From a virus, in the IMG/VR virus record IMGVR_UViG_3300038761_000005, positions 1-40,659 of that record: 40,659 nucleotides of DNA, one strand, 5' to 3'. The notes beneath the pieces were generated by a model. The model was not told the origin of the DNA and ran no database searches. It saw only the letters and a list, made by a program, of their open reading frames with translations. The position numbers and the translations under genes were made by a program. Positions 27,735 to 37,644 of the stretch are shown here, piece by piece (within the stretch, counting starts at the first letter, position 1; every line of letters begins with the position of its first letter).

Positions 27735-30666
27735 TAGCACCCAAGTTGATTCGGGGCAGCGCCACCTTGATCGCCTTGGCCACCAGGCTGAGCTGACCGA
27801 AGGCAAGGTAACCCGCGCTACTGATCAGATGTCCGGGGGGCTGAAGCTTCTCGGCGCCGCTCTTGCCACTGTAGCCACGTCGCAGTTCTTCCGTTCCATC
27901 CTCCAGGGAACAGCCAGTTTCGAGCAGGGGATGAAGAACGTGGGCGCAGTATCGGGCGCCACGGCGGAAGAGCTCGATCAGCTGGCAGAATCTGCCCTCC
28001 GCGCTGCGGCTTCCACCCGGTTCAACCCAGCTCAAACCACCGAAGCTCTCTATGCATTGGCCTCCAGCGGCCAGAGTGCCACCGAACAGATGGCCTCGCT
28101 GGATAACGTCCTGAACCTGGCTGAAGCTGGTCAGGCAGAGCTGGGGCGAGCCACTGAGCTGGTAACCTCCACCCTGAATCAGTTCGAGCTGGCTGCTTCT
28201 GATTCCGGCCGTGTTGTTGATGTTTACACTGCATCCATTGGCGCCAGTGCCCTGAATGTAGATCGTTTGCAGGTCGCCATGCGTAATGCTGGTCCGACAG
28301 CGGCGGCATTGGGGCAGTCCCTTGAGGGCACCACTGCCACCCTTGGCTTGCTGACCACTGCATTCGGAAATGGTGAGCGTGCAGGTACCGGCCTGCGGGC
28401 TATTCTCAATGAGCTGCCGGATCAGGCTGATGATCTTGGTATCTCTGTCCGCAACTCTGCGGGCGAGTTCCGGCCCCTTGTCGATATTATTGCTGACCTT
28501 GAAGCCAAAGGCGTAACGGCTAGCCGTGCGGTTGCCATGTTCGGCGCAGAGGCAGGCCCCGCGCTTGCTGCCCTTCTGAGCAATGGCTCCAGCGCATTGC
28601 GCGACATGGAATCGCGGCTGCAATCGACAGGGCAAGCAGCAGAGACCGCGGCGGCCCAGTTGGACACCCTGCAGGGTGATATTGATTCCTTTTTCAGCGC
28701 TGTAGACGTTGCCCTGATTGGCATTGGCGACTCTCAAGCGGGACTGATGCGCTCAGCCACGCAAACGGCCACCGACCTGGTCCGCTTGTGGTCTGGATAC
28801 GGCGATACTCTGGGAGAAGCGCAAGAGAGCACCGAGCAGCTATCTGCGGTAATCGAAGGGCTGGCGGTGCTGGTGGCGGGCCGCGCCACGGCGGCGGTGG
28901 CCAGCTATGCCGCCGCCAAGGGGCGCTCCGTTCTGGCCTCTATCGAGGATGCCAAAGCGGAAGCCACGGCAACGGCCGCAATTGTCCGCCGGACAGAAGC
29001 CGAGCTGATTGCTGCGCGCACAATCCAGCAGCGAGCCCTTGCGGACGCCAAGGCCACTGCCGGTACCAATGCCCATGCGTTCGCCATGGATAACCTGACC
29101 AAGGCAACGGCCAGAGCTTCAACTGCCCAAGCTGCGCATACTGCTGCCTCTAACGCAGCGGCAGCGGCATCTGGCCGTGCAAGCATTGCCGCCAGGGCGG
29201 CATCAGGCGCTATGGGCCTGCTGGGCGGCCCGGTGGGAGTTGTTACAACTGCTGTTCTTGCCTTGGGCTACTTTGCCACGAGTGCGGATGAGGCAAGCGA
29301 AAAAGCCGTTGATCTGGATTCCGAGATCGACAAACTGGCAGGTTCCTTCGAGCGCCTGACTTCAGCACAGGCCCAGAAAAAGCTGATGGACTTGGAGCAG
29401 CCCTTCGAGGACCTGCAAGACGAAGCAATCCGCCTCTATAACAGCATCCAGAGTTACCAGCTGCTCCTTGAGCGGAACCCAGAAGATCGAAGCGCAGATA
29501 ACTGGAAAAAGCGGCTGATCGAGCTGCGAGCAGAGCTTGATACCGTCCAGCAAAAAGCAGAGGACTACCGCTCTACTTTTTCCCGGTTGTTCGAGATTGC
29601 TGAAGGTGGCGGAAGCGGTGCCGGCGATAAGCCGGAAGATAAGCCCTCTGGCGGCTCCGGCAATTCCGGTAACACCGACGCCATCCAGAAGCGCATCGAC
29701 GCCCTGAACCTTGAAGCCCAGACCCTAGGCATGACCGCCACCCAGGCGGATCTGTACAAGCTGAAAACGGAAGGGGCCACTCAGGCCCAGCTCAATGCAG
29801 CGGAAGGCTTTTATGCGCAGATTGATGCTCACGAGGCGCTGACAGAGCAGAGCAAAAAGGCGAGAGAAGAGCAGGAACTGTTGGAAGGCAGCCTATCTGA
29901 CCTTCAGGACCGGTATGCAACAAAGAGGGAAGTGTTTCAGGAAGACCTTCTTTTGAGAAGGGAGATGATCTTGGCTTCCTATGAAGAAGGGCTTATTGAT
30001 AAACAGGAGGCGAACTCCCTTCTGCTTTCCTCAAGCGAGGAGTATTACAACAGCGTAGATGAGCTTCGACAAGACGATGTGAACCGGGAGCGAGCGGCAA
30101 ATAGCGCCATTGCTTCTGCAAGGTATGCTGCCATGCAGCAAGGCCTTGGTTTGCTGAGCGTCTTCGCGAGAGAGAACAAAGCTGTAGCCCTTGTAGTTTT
30201 GGCGGCACAGAAAGGCTTGGCCGGCGCTTCTGCTTGGGTTAACACCCTTGTGGCTTCTACCAGGGCGCTTGCTGAGCTTGGCCCCATTGCAGGGCCTCCG
30301 GCGGCCGCAGCGATCATGGGTTGGGGTAAGTTGCAGATCGGCCTTATTGCTGCCACGGGCATCGCGGAGGGGGCCTTGACCGCCGGGGGTGGAAGTGGCC
30401 CCAGTGTTAGCACTTCAGCTGGTGGTGGGGGCTACGGAGGAACACCGTCGACGCCAGCCCCTGCAGCCCCGGCCCCCATCCAGGGCCAAGAAGGTCGGAG
30501 CCAAATACAGTTCATCTTCGCTGGAGATGTAAGTGGGCTTGATGCCTCGCAAATGGCTGAAGCAGTCATGGCCGAAATCGGGGACAAGGTTAATAACTTG
30601 GATTATGTTCTGATTGACCCCGGCAGCCGAAATGGTAGAGCCTTGGCAGGAATGGCCAACAAATAG
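27700..30666 (+). CDS. Tape measure protein
   Basis: This 988-aa protein sets tail length. The N-terminal 300 residues hold the classical tape-measure core: FEQGMKNVGAVSGATAEELD, followed by AASTRFNPAQTTEALYALAS, SIGASALNVDRLQVAMRNAG and AVAMFGAEAGPALAALLSNG. Ala-rich helices and hydrophobic segments follow (around residues 505-530, MGLLGGPVGVVTTAVLALGYF). There is a long coiled-coil region and an Ala/Gly-rich C-terminus. The hydrophobic parts may help DNA passage across the inner membrane. The length suggests a tail of around 150 nm by the usual rule of 0.15 nm per residue. Confidence 0.95.
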   Translation: MTETARLVLAVDSTQVDSGQRHLDRLGHQAELTEGKVTRATDQMSGGLKLLGAALATVATSQFFRSILQGTASFEQGMKNVGAVSGATAEELDQLAESALRAAASTRFNPAQTTEALYALASSGQSATEQMASLDNVLNLAEAGQAELGRATELVTSTLNQFELAASDSGRVVDVYTASIGASALNVDRLQVAMRNAGPTAAALGQSLEGTTATLGLLTTAFGNGERAGTGLRAILNELPDQADDLGISVRNSAGEFRPLVDIIADLEAKGVTASRAVAMFGAEAGPALAALLSNGSSALRDMESRLQSTGQAAETAAAQLDTLQGDIDSFFSAVDVALIGIGDSQAGLMRSATQTATDLVRLWSGYGDTLGEAQESTEQLSAVIEGLAVLVAGRATAAVASYAAAKGRSVLASIEDAKAEATATAAIVRRTEAELIAARTIQQRALADAKATAGTNAHAFAMDNLTKATARASTAQAAHTAASNAAAAASGRASIAARAASGAMGLLGGPVGVVTTAVLALGYFATSADEASEKAVDLDSEIDKLAGSFERLTSAQAQKKLMDLEQPFEDLQDEAIRLYNSIQSYQLLLERNPEDRSADNWKKRLIELRAELDTVQQKAEDYRSTFSRLFEIAEGGGSGAGDKPEDKPSGGSGNSGNTDAIQKRIDALNLEAQTLGMTATQADLYKLKTEGATQAQLNAAEGFYAQIDAHEALTEQSKKAREEQELLEGSLSDLQDRYATKREVFQEDLLLRREMILASYEEGLIDKQEANSLLLSSSEEYYNSVDELRQDDVNRERAANSAIASARYAAMQQGLGLLSVFARENKAVALVVLAAQKGLAGASAWVNTLVASTRALAELGPIAGPPAAAAIMGWGKLQIGLIAATGIAEGALTAGGGSGPSVSTSAGGGGYGGTPSTPAPAAPAPIQGQEGRSQIQFIFAGDVSGLDASQMAEAVMAEIGDKVNNLDYVLIDPGSRNGRALAGMANK

Positions 30667-30675
30667 TGAATTAAA

Positions 30676-31080
30676 ATGAGATGGTTCGCCCTTATTCTGC
30701 CCCTTCTTGCGTCATGCTCCCCTGGCTGGGGGCCTATGGATGCAGGCAAATACGTCCATATTGAGCCGGAGGCTGCACCTGGCTATGCAATAGGCACATG
30801 GACAGGCGGGCTTGGGCCGTACGTCATGACCATGAAGATTGAAGGAGATGGCCATGTAGCCACATGCCATTCTTGGAATTACCGTGATGGCGTGGGCAAG
30901 GCCAAGATGGCAGCCAGTCAATTATATTTCTCCGATGGGTCATTTGCGGAGGTTTCACAATCTGAAGGGGGATTGATTATCACCCCGCTGGGCGAGGTTA
31001 AGCACTCATCAGAATTTGTAAGGGATGAGAGCTTAAAACTGGCCGCACCAAGCTGTGAAGAATACTTCCGCCAGAAATAG
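30676..31080 (+). CDS. Predicted lipoprotein moron
   Basis: This 134-aa protein begins MRWFALILPLLASCSPGWGP. The lipobox LLASC puts the lipidated Cys at residue 14, and the mature chain would sit in the periplasmic or outer membrane face. The body is beta-rich (GTWTGGLGPYVMTMKIEGDG and SDGSFAEVSQSEGGLIITPL). It is inserted between tape measure and tip genes, where lambdoid phages carry extra genes (morons). Phage-coded lipoproteins are often superinfection-exclusion factors, but this one has no family to support it. No clear ribosome binding site is seen. Confidence 0.68.
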   Translation: MRWFALILPLLASCSPGWGPMDAGKYVHIEPEAAPGYAIGTWTGGLGPYVMTMKIEGDGHVATCHSWNYRDGVGKAKMAASQLYFSDGSFAEVSQSEGGLIITPLGEVKHSSEFVRDESLKLAAPSCEEYFRQK

Positions 31081-31098
31081 TATCCATGTGGCTTTCGG

Positions 31099-31488
31099 CT
31101 ATTGCCCCCGGGCTTTATTCCTCAGCTCCCTGGCTTTGGAAAGCCTGGCAACGATGGCGTTCGATGTCGGTCCTTTGTGAACCATGGCAGCGTCCATATC
31201 CTGGGTTTTGTAATCGTAAATGATGCTGGACCACAGCTCGCAGGCCGCTACTTCAATTTCGTACTTCTTGGCTTTGCGGGCCAGTATGGCTACCCGAAGA
31301 AAGGCTGCAGGCGCGGCGCAAAGCCGGCGGCCGAAGGGCTGCTGCCAATAGTTGTCTGCCTCTGCCTGGGCGCAAGCAAGCATGATGTCCAGGCGGTTCT
31401 TGTACTTTTCGAAGTATTCATGGGTGGGCACCCCTTTAAGTTTTGCCTGTGGAGTGCCGAATAGATCCATCAGATTGATGTTTGTCAT
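31099..31488 (-). CDS. Antisense moron-like hypothetical protein
   Basis: This 129-aa protein is encoded against the direction of the tail operon. It begins MTNINLMDLFGTPQAKLKGV and is helical, with KNRLDIMLACAQAEADNYWQ, a basic segment RVAILARKAKKYEIEVAACE and SNAIVARLSKARELRNK at the end. A GGGGG ribosome binding site precedes the ATG. The opposite orientation suggests an independent expression unit, perhaps active in the lysogen. A 15-bp palindrome lies 40 nt upstream. Not recognised. Confidence 0.65.
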   Translation of the reverse strand: MTNINLMDLFGTPQAKLKGVPTHEYFEKYKNRLDIMLACAQAEADNYWQQPFGRRLCAAPAAFLRVAILARKAKKYEIEVAACELWSSIIYDYKTQDMDAAMVHKGPTSNAIVARLSKARELRNKARGQ

Positions 31489-31528
31489 TGTTCCCCCGCT
31501 TATGGGCAGGCCATGCGGCCGCCAATGA

Positions 31529-31543
31529 TGCTCTTAAAGAGCA
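31529..31543. promoter_or_regulatory. Palindrome upstream of the antisense gene
   Basis: TGCTCTT-A-AAGAGCA is a perfect 7-bp inverted repeat with a single central base, 40 nt upstream of the minus-strand start at 31488. It could be an operator for that gene. A matching promoter is weak (TTCATT 17 nt before CATCAT on the minus strand), so the call is tentative. Confidence 0.35.
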
Positions 31544-31576
31544 GGCTAATGAATTAAAAGGAAACCTCAAATCGAA

Positions 31577-31602
31577 GGGCTGCCGTTTGGCGGCCCTTTT
31601 TT
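31577..31602 (+). terminator. Intrinsic terminator before the tail tip genes
   Basis: GGGCTGCC-GTTT-GGCGGCCC with one G-T pair and a run of six T. It lies 15 nt before the next tail gene, so late transcription must pass it. Confidence 0.85.
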
Positions 31603-31617
31603 GTTTCTGGAGAAAGC

Positions 31618-32028
31618 ATGGCAGTAATCATCTACACGGCAAAGCGCGGCCTTGTCTCCGGCCACACTGCCGGCCAGCCCTATGAGCTGGAAGTGGGCAT
31701 TGAGGGGGTTTCTCCAAGCTTCAATCGTGAGGAAAACACGCTCACCACGCTGTCTGGCAAGGACTTCACCACCTTCTACCGCATCGAGGAGCGGGACAGC
31801 TTCAGCACGGTGGCCATTGATGATGTGGCGCTGCTTGCTCAGTTGCGTGAGTTCGTTATGTCTGTGGCGGCAGGTGAGCCCTTCACGATGGACTTAATGG
31901 GTGAGCCGGGCAGCCCGGTGGCCCCGGTCAGCTACAAATTACGCGGCAATCCCAGCAAGCGCCTGGTCAACTCCGCCGGCTTCTACTCCTATTCATGGCA
32001 AGTGAAGGTATTCGATGAGAACGCATAA
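31618..32028 (+). CDS. Tail tip/distal tail protein
   Basis: This 136-aa protein reads MAVIIYTAKRGLVSGHTAGQ, then FNREENTLTTLSGKDFTTFY, DDVALLAQLREFVMSVAAGE and NSAGFYSYSWQVKVFDENA. It is a compact beta-rich domain of the type found directly before tip attachment proteins in siphoviruses. It overlaps the next gene by 14 nt. A role in the distal tail is based on position and fold type. Confidence 0.7.
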   Translation: MAVIIYTAKRGLVSGHTAGQPYELEVGIEGVSPSFNREENTLTTLSGKDFTTFYRIEERDSFSTVAIDDVALLAQLREFVMSVAAGEPFTMDLMGEPGSPVAPVSYKLRGNPSKRLVNSAGFYSYSWQVKVFDENA

Positions 32029-35000
32029 CAGCGCCTTTGGCACGCTGAATAATGGTGATGTGCGTGAGCCGCGTTTTGTTATCGAGTTCGACTTTGGCGA
32101 TGGTGATTATCACTACTTCACCAGCCATGAAGTGGATGGGCTTGCCGGCGCGAATGTGACTGATGGCGTGCTGACCCGCGTGGACAGCACCAGCCAGAAA
32201 CTGGATCCGGACAAGGCCAACAGCAAGATCGGCTCGATGACCGTTCGCATTGCGGATGAGGGGCTGACCGAGCTGCAGCAGGCCAAGCTGAACGACGATA
32301 AGGGCTTGCGCGGTAAGCGTGTGCGCTATTACGCAGGTTTCTTGGGGATCCCGTGGTCGTCTTTCGCTCTGGTGCAGACGCAACTGATTCAGGGTGCCTC
32401 CTACAAGGAGCTGGAATACACGTTCAAGTGTGCTGACGTTCAGCGCCAAATGCGTGATGACATTTTTGTCCTCAAGGAAACCACGCTCAGCAAGACGTTG
32501 GAGGCTGACGCCACTGAAATTGAGTTGTATTCCGTCAATGGCCTGCAGCTGGTCAAGCAGCCTGTGAGCCCGTCCGGGCGAACACTGGCCAGCGGCAAAA
32601 GCATCTGCCTGGTGCGACTGGAAGGTGAGAATGACGCCTTTGAAATCGCCATGGCGGAGGAAGTGGACGAAAGCACCAACACGCTCAAGAAGGTGACCCG
32701 TGGCGTGCTGGGCACCACGCCTCTGACCATTGAGGTAGATCCAGACGAAAAGCGCGACAACGCGCCCAAGGTCACCGAATACGTCTACTTGGACATGCCA
32801 GCGCCGATGCTGGCCTATGCGCTGCTGACGGGCTCAATTTACGGCTATCCCGGCGAATACTTGCCGGACCACTGGAACATGGGCGTTGGTGCTGAGTTTA
32901 TCCGCACGTCCGAGTACCTGAACATTGGGCCGGACCTGTGGGATCTGGATAGCTTCGATGACGGGCTTTCTGCCTTGGTATCTGGGGTAGAGAAGGAGAG
33001 CGGTAAAAAGTTCATCGAAGAGCAGATTTTCCGCATGATGGGCTGTTACCCGCCTATCTACTCGGATGGCCAGATTGGTCTGCGCCGGATGACGCTGATC
33101 CCTTCGCAGAGCGGGTATGTGCGCGAGCTGAACGAAGACCATGTGCTGTCTGCGCCAACGCTGACCCATGACATGGGCAGCATGATTAACGACATTCTGG
33201 TCTACTGGAACTGGAACCAACGCAAAGAGGCTTACACCCGCGTAAACCGGCTACTGGATTCGGGATCTATCGAGCGTAACGGTCAATCGGAAACCCTTGA
33301 GATTGAATTCCGCGCCTTGAGTGCCGAGCGCCACACCTACACGACCATCAAGAACATTCTGGACAGCCTGCGGGATCGATACGCAGGGCCACCGCTTCGC
33401 TTGTCGCTCGAGCTTTCCCCTGAAAATAACGTGCTGGAAGTGGGCGATATTGTCCGCGTGAATCTGGGGGGCATTAAGGACTACAGCACCGACCAGGTGG
33501 ACGTGACCCTGAACCGTAACTTCGAGGTTCAGCAGGTCAAGGTGGACTGGCAGACCGGCAAGGTCACGGTTGATCTGTTTGGCTCCAGCCAGCGGGCCAG
33601 CGAATTGCCGGTGGACCAGTTCGGTTCAGCCCTGCCGTTGAGCTGGTATCAGAGCGAAGGCACCGAAATCAGCGCGGCCAACTTCCCTGGCGCCGTGGTG
33701 GAGAGTGCCGGTGAGCGCCACATTACCGGTGACATTACCCTAGATGGCCACGCCTCTATTTCCGACGATACGGCCATTTACTGGTGCCCGGAAGATCTGA
33801 CCATTGATGGCGGCGTGACCGTCACTCTCACCAAAAACGTGCAGCTTCGCGTGGCTGGTTACTTTCAGAATAACGGCACGCTGGATGGTCGCGGCCAAGG
33901 TCAGCCAGGGGGCGCTGGTGTCGATGAGATCACTACAGACCCGTATTACCAGGCTCAATACTTTAAGTGGAATCCAGACAACAAGGGCCTGGCCGGGTAT
34001 CTCCGAGCAGAATCATTGCCGCAAGCTGACGGGTTAATTACCCAAGCGAGCAACTTTGAGGATTACCGCTGGTATTACCGCTCTTACACTCCGAACCCTT
34101 ATATCCAAGTCATTGACTTCGATTTGCCGGGCTCCTTTGTGGATCTGGAGCCAGTTGGAGGCTTGGTAGTCAGTGCTGCGCGGACGGCGCTTGAGGTGTC
34201 AGATGGTCAGCTGAAGGGGTTGCCTGGCTATCTGTGGGGCGGCAGCGGGCACGGTGGCGGCGCTCTTTCCAAAATCCGGTCACCGCAGCTTCATCCTGGT
34301 GAGGGAATGCTTTACCTTGGCCCCGGCTCTGATGGCGGAAACTCCGGTGCCGGCCTCGCTATAATTTGCCGAGGCTTTGCTATTGGTGAAAACGGCCTGA
34401 TTGATCTATCAGGTGGCGATGCGGAAACCCCGCCGAATTACTATCAGGCCAACAGCTGGTCACGCGCTTATCCTGGCACTGGCGCTCCGGGCGGCCCCGG
34501 AGCGCTGTACTTTGTCATGGATGGCGACACGGCCATTCCCGGTGACCTGACGGAATCAAACTTCCACGCATTTTATGGTGAAGCAGAGGTTCCAGGTTAT
34601 CAGGGCACCCGTGGAGGCAATGGCCTAGGCTTTATGGGGGCCACACTCCCTGGCGTCTACAGCTTCTATCAGGGTTCCAGCAACGAAATTGTTTCCCCGC
34701 TTTACAGCCCGCAGCCCACCCCCCTGAACGTCTGGCAGTCTGCGTATGTTGTCCATCAGCTAACCGGCACCATTGCGGTCACCCCGGACATCCCCGAAGA
34801 AACCGAAAACCCTGCATCGGTCACTATTGCCGAGCTGACCAACACCCCGCGCAGCGCCAATGCCAACCTGTCCACGATTGAGGTGGCGATAGAACCGCCG
34901 GGCGTGAGCAGCTACAAGTATGCGTTGGTGGAGTATCGCGAGAAGGGTGACACGGGCTGGTTTGAGGTGGGCCCGGCATCCCCGGAAGTGGGCTTTGTTG

Positions 35001-37564
35001 TCCCGAGTGACGGCAAGACCTATGAAATCCGCGCCCGTGGCGTATCGCTGGCCGGCAATGTTGTGCCTGATGCCCCGATTCAGGAAATCACCACCACCAA
35101 GATTCTGAATGCCGATCCGGGCGACGAGGATGTGGACGATGTGGTGGAGGTGCCGAACGTCCACGGCCTTGAGCTATTCGAGCAGGGCAACGATGCCGTG
35201 TTCGGTGGCCGTGACGCCAAGTTCGTGTGGCGCAAGACCAGTGTCACCGAATGGGTGGAAATGGGCAGTGAAGGCCAGCTGGGCGCCTCCCGTGGCTCGC
35301 TGGATCTCTACTTCAAGGATTACCAGGTAGAAGTGTGGGCGGATGGCTCACTGGTGCGCACGGAATGGGTGGTTGATCCGGCTTTCGTCTACACCTATGA
35401 GAAGAATGCCGAAGACTATGCCCGGGAGCAGGGCCAGACGGGCGCGTGGCGTGCGTTTGAGTGCCGCGTGTACTGCCGGGGACGCCAGAACCAACTGAGC
35501 GCACAGGCTGCTAAATTGCCCGTGGAGAACGTGGCGCCAGAATTGCCGGATGCCATCACTGTGTCCGCCAGTTTCCGGTCCCTGCAAATCGACTATGACG
35601 CGCCGGCGGATCTGGACTACAAGGACACCCGCGTCTGGCTGAGCCAGTCCACAGGCTTCACCCCCGGCCCGGCCAACCAGGTGGCGCAAGCCTACGGCGG
35701 GCCTGTGGTGATTGCTGGCCTGGCTGACGGCACTGAATACTTCCTGCGGTTCGCAACTTATGACGCCTTTGGCCAGGGCACCATGAGCTCTGAATTCAGC
35801 GTTACCACGGCCAGCTTGTCATCCGGCGATGTGGACGGCCTTGGGCCATGGGCAACGGTGACCGATGCCGATAAGGCGTTCATCGACGCAAATCTGGACG
35901 ATGACGCCATTGAAGGCACCAAAATCGTCAAGCTGACAGCTTCCAAAATTGTCACCGGCACACTGGCTGCCACAGAGAAAATCAGCGTGGCCGGGCAGGT
36001 GGAAAGCCTTGTGGGCAATGCGGTGGCAACGCTGGGGCCGAAGTCGGCGGACGGCAAGACGGGGATGATCACCTACCAGTACAACGGCTCTACGCTGTTT
36101 GCTGTTTACAGTGACGGCAGTGCGGCTTTTTCTGGTGCGGTGACCATCACGGGCGGTAGCGGCTACGCCAACTTGAGCGACAAGCCGGGCTCGCTGGGTG
36201 ACATTAACGGCAGCGAGCTAACCAAGCTGAATGATGCTGATGCAAACGCATCACAGGCGCTCGCCGATGCCGCAGATGCCCAGGCAGCGGCGGATGGAAA
36301 AATCACATCCTATTATCAAGATGACCCGCCGCTGAATGCGGAGGAAGGTGATCTCTGGTTCAAGACGGATGCAGGAGATCATCCCTACCGCTGGGACGAA
36401 GAAGACGATGCCTGGATCGACGTTCAAGACGGGGCCATTGGTCAGGCGCTAAATGCAGCATCTGACGCTCAATCCACCGCTGACGGCAAGGTCACCACCT
36501 TCTTCAGCACCAGCACCCCGACCGCCGAAGGCATTGGTGACCTGTGGTACAACGACACCACCAAGCTGATGAAGCGCTGGAATGGCAGCGCGTGGGTCAA
36601 CACGGCCACCGCCGGTGCTGATTGGTCCAGCAATCTGTCCAATATCCCTGATCGTCTTGGTGACACCCCGAGCACCGGCCTGAACCTGACCGCCACGCAT
36701 ATGGGCTACTACGATGGCGCCAACTGGACGGCTTACATTGACGACAATGGCGACTTCTACTTCGGTGATGGTGCGCAGAGCTACATCCAGTTCGATAACG
36801 ACGAGCTTGAGCTTGGCGCTGATGTGAAATTTTACGGCACGAACTCAGTTTCCAACCCTGGGCTTTTTATTGATATGGCCATCAGCACTGGTGTGGCGGG
36901 GGATTTTTACTATCAGGGCGGTGTGGGGACGGGGGCGTATAAGCTGACCCCTGATCTCAATCTTGGGTGGGGCATTGGGATACGCGGGAATGAGGTTCCT
37001 AGCGGTCAGTTTTCATCAGGTGTGCTTTATCATTTGCCTCCAATGACTCAATACATGGAGGAAACACCAAGCACCCGCCGTCCCTTCCGAATTGTTATGG
37101 GTGGCTGGTATGAAATGTATGTTGATGACAGGGCTTTCCCTGATGCTTACAACCAGAGAGCCGCCATTGCCGTCCACAAGTCATCTTCTCCTGACCAGGC
37201 ATTTGCATTAAAAATGGATCACAGAGGGATTTTCGTTGATTTCGATATAGGCACGGACACGGGGTTAACCGGTACGCCGATAATGATCGAGACTTTTTCA
37301 TGGTTTGGTACTGTTGAGAATGGCCCTTACTTTATTGAAATAAATTGGGATCCCGATACCAAGGTGGTCAGCGTTAAAAACCTTAGAACCGGGCTAGTCG
37401 TTGGCACTTATACTGATACAACAGATTATCTTTACCAAAATTCTTACGAGTATTTTTCAAGGATTCCGGAGATCAGCGCGAAAATGAACGGGGGCAGCTC
37501 TGTTGGAGACTCAAACTATAGCGTGGCGATAACCTGTGACAAGTTTGTATTTGCCCAGCAATGA
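32015..37564 (+). CDS. Tail tip attachment / central fibre protein (host specificity)
   Basis: This 1849-aa protein is the predicted host-contact protein. Residues 1-520 form the tail-hub part (RFVIEFDFGDGDYHYFTSHE and FALVQTQLIQGASYKELEYT). A beta- and Gly-rich section at about 565-880 includes NNGTLDGRGQGQPGGAG and WGGSGHGGGAL. Fibronectin-like segments follow near 930 and 1170. Between about 1390 and 1545 there are two copies of a module with ADGK...GDLW...RW. The last 240 residues (from about 1610) form a separate domain, whose DNA from about 36830 on is more A/T-rich than the rest. That suggests exchange of the receptor-binding end. Confidence 0.82.
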   Translation: MRTHNSAFGTLNNGDVREPRFVIEFDFGDGDYHYFTSHEVDGLAGANVTDGVLTRVDSTSQKLDPDKANSKIGSMTVRIADEGLTELQQAKLNDDKGLRGKRVRYYAGFLGIPWSSFALVQTQLIQGASYKELEYTFKCADVQRQMRDDIFVLKETTLSKTLEADATEIELYSVNGLQLVKQPVSPSGRTLASGKSICLVRLEGENDAFEIAMAEEVDESTNTLKKVTRGVLGTTPLTIEVDPDEKRDNAPKVTEYVYLDMPAPMLAYALLTGSIYGYPGEYLPDHWNMGVGAEFIRTSEYLNIGPDLWDLDSFDDGLSALVSGVEKESGKKFIEEQIFRMMGCYPPIYSDGQIGLRRMTLIPSQSGYVRELNEDHVLSAPTLTHDMGSMINDILVYWNWNQRKEAYTRVNRLLDSGSIERNGQSETLEIEFRALSAERHTYTTIKNILDSLRDRYAGPPLRLSLELSPENNVLEVGDIVRVNLGGIKDYSTDQVDVTLNRNFEVQQVKVDWQTGKVTVDLFGSSQRASELPVDQFGSALPLSWYQSEGTEISAANFPGAVVESAGERHITGDITLDGHASISDDTAIYWCPEDLTIDGGVTVTLTKNVQLRVAGYFQNNGTLDGRGQGQPGGAGVDEITTDPYYQAQYFKWNPDNKGLAGYLRAESLPQADGLITQASNFEDYRWYYRSYTPNPYIQVIDFDLPGSFVDLEPVGGLVVSAARTALEVSDGQLKGLPGYLWGGSGHGGGALSKIRSPQLHPGEGMLYLGPGSDGGNSGAGLAIICRGFAIGENGLIDLSGGDAETPPNYYQANSWSRAYPGTGAPGGPGALYFVMDGDTAIPGDLTESNFHAFYGEAEVPGYQGTRGGNGLGFMGATLPGVYSFYQGSSNEIVSPLYSPQPTPLNVWQSAYVVHQLTGTIAVTPDIPEETENPASVTIAELTNTPRSANANLSTIEVAIEPPGVSSYKYALVEYREKGDTGWFEVGPASPEVGFVVPSDGKTYEIRARGVSLAGNVVPDAPIQEITTTKILNADPGDEDVDDVVEVPNVHGLELFEQGNDAVFGGRDAKFVWRKTSVTEWVEMGSEGQLGASRGSLDLYFKDYQVEVWADGSLVRTEWVVDPAFVYTYEKNAEDYAREQGQTGAWRAFECRVYCRGRQNQLSAQAAKLPVENVAPELPDAITVSASFRSLQIDYDAPADLDYKDTRVWLSQSTGFTPGPANQVAQAYGGPVVIAGLADGTEYFLRFATYDAFGQGTMSSEFSVTTASLSSGDVDGLGPWATVTDADKAFIDANLDDDAIEGTKIVKLTASKIVTGTLAATEKISVAGQVESLVGNAVATLGPKSADGKTGMITYQYNGSTLFAVYSDGSAAFSGAVTITGGSGYANLSDKPGSLGDINGSELTKLNDADANASQALADAADAQAAADGKITSYYQDDPPLNAEEGDLWFKTDAGDHPYRWDEEDDAWIDVQDGAIGQALNAASDAQSTADGKVTTFFSTSTPTAEGIGDLWYNDTTKLMKRWNGSAWVNTATAGADWSSNLSNIPDRLGDTPSTGLNLTATHMGYYDGANWTAYIDDNGDFYFGDGAQSYIQFDNDELELGADVKFYGTNSVSNPGLFIDMAISTGVAGDFYYQGGVGTGAYKLTPDLNLGWGIGIRGNEVPSGQFSSGVLYHLPPMTQYMEETPSTRRPFRIVMGGWYEMYVDDRAFPDAYNQRAAIAVHKSSSPDQAFALKMDHRGIFVDFDIGTDTGLTGTPIMIETFSWFGTVENGPYFIEINWDPDTKVVSVKNLRTGLVVGTYTDTTDYLYQNSYEYFSRIPEISAKMNGGSSVGDSNYSVAITCDKFVFAQQ

Positions 37565-37644
37565 TTAGATTTCTGAACACGCCCATCAACTGCACCTTAA
37601 TAAAGGCGTCCAGTTGCCGCACCTGCAACGCAGAGAGATAGCTT

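Noticed and set aside
27682-28737. Minus-strand frame of 351 codons opposite the tape measure gene
   Set aside because: The tape measure core is clear on the plus strand, and the antisense product looks like random sequence.
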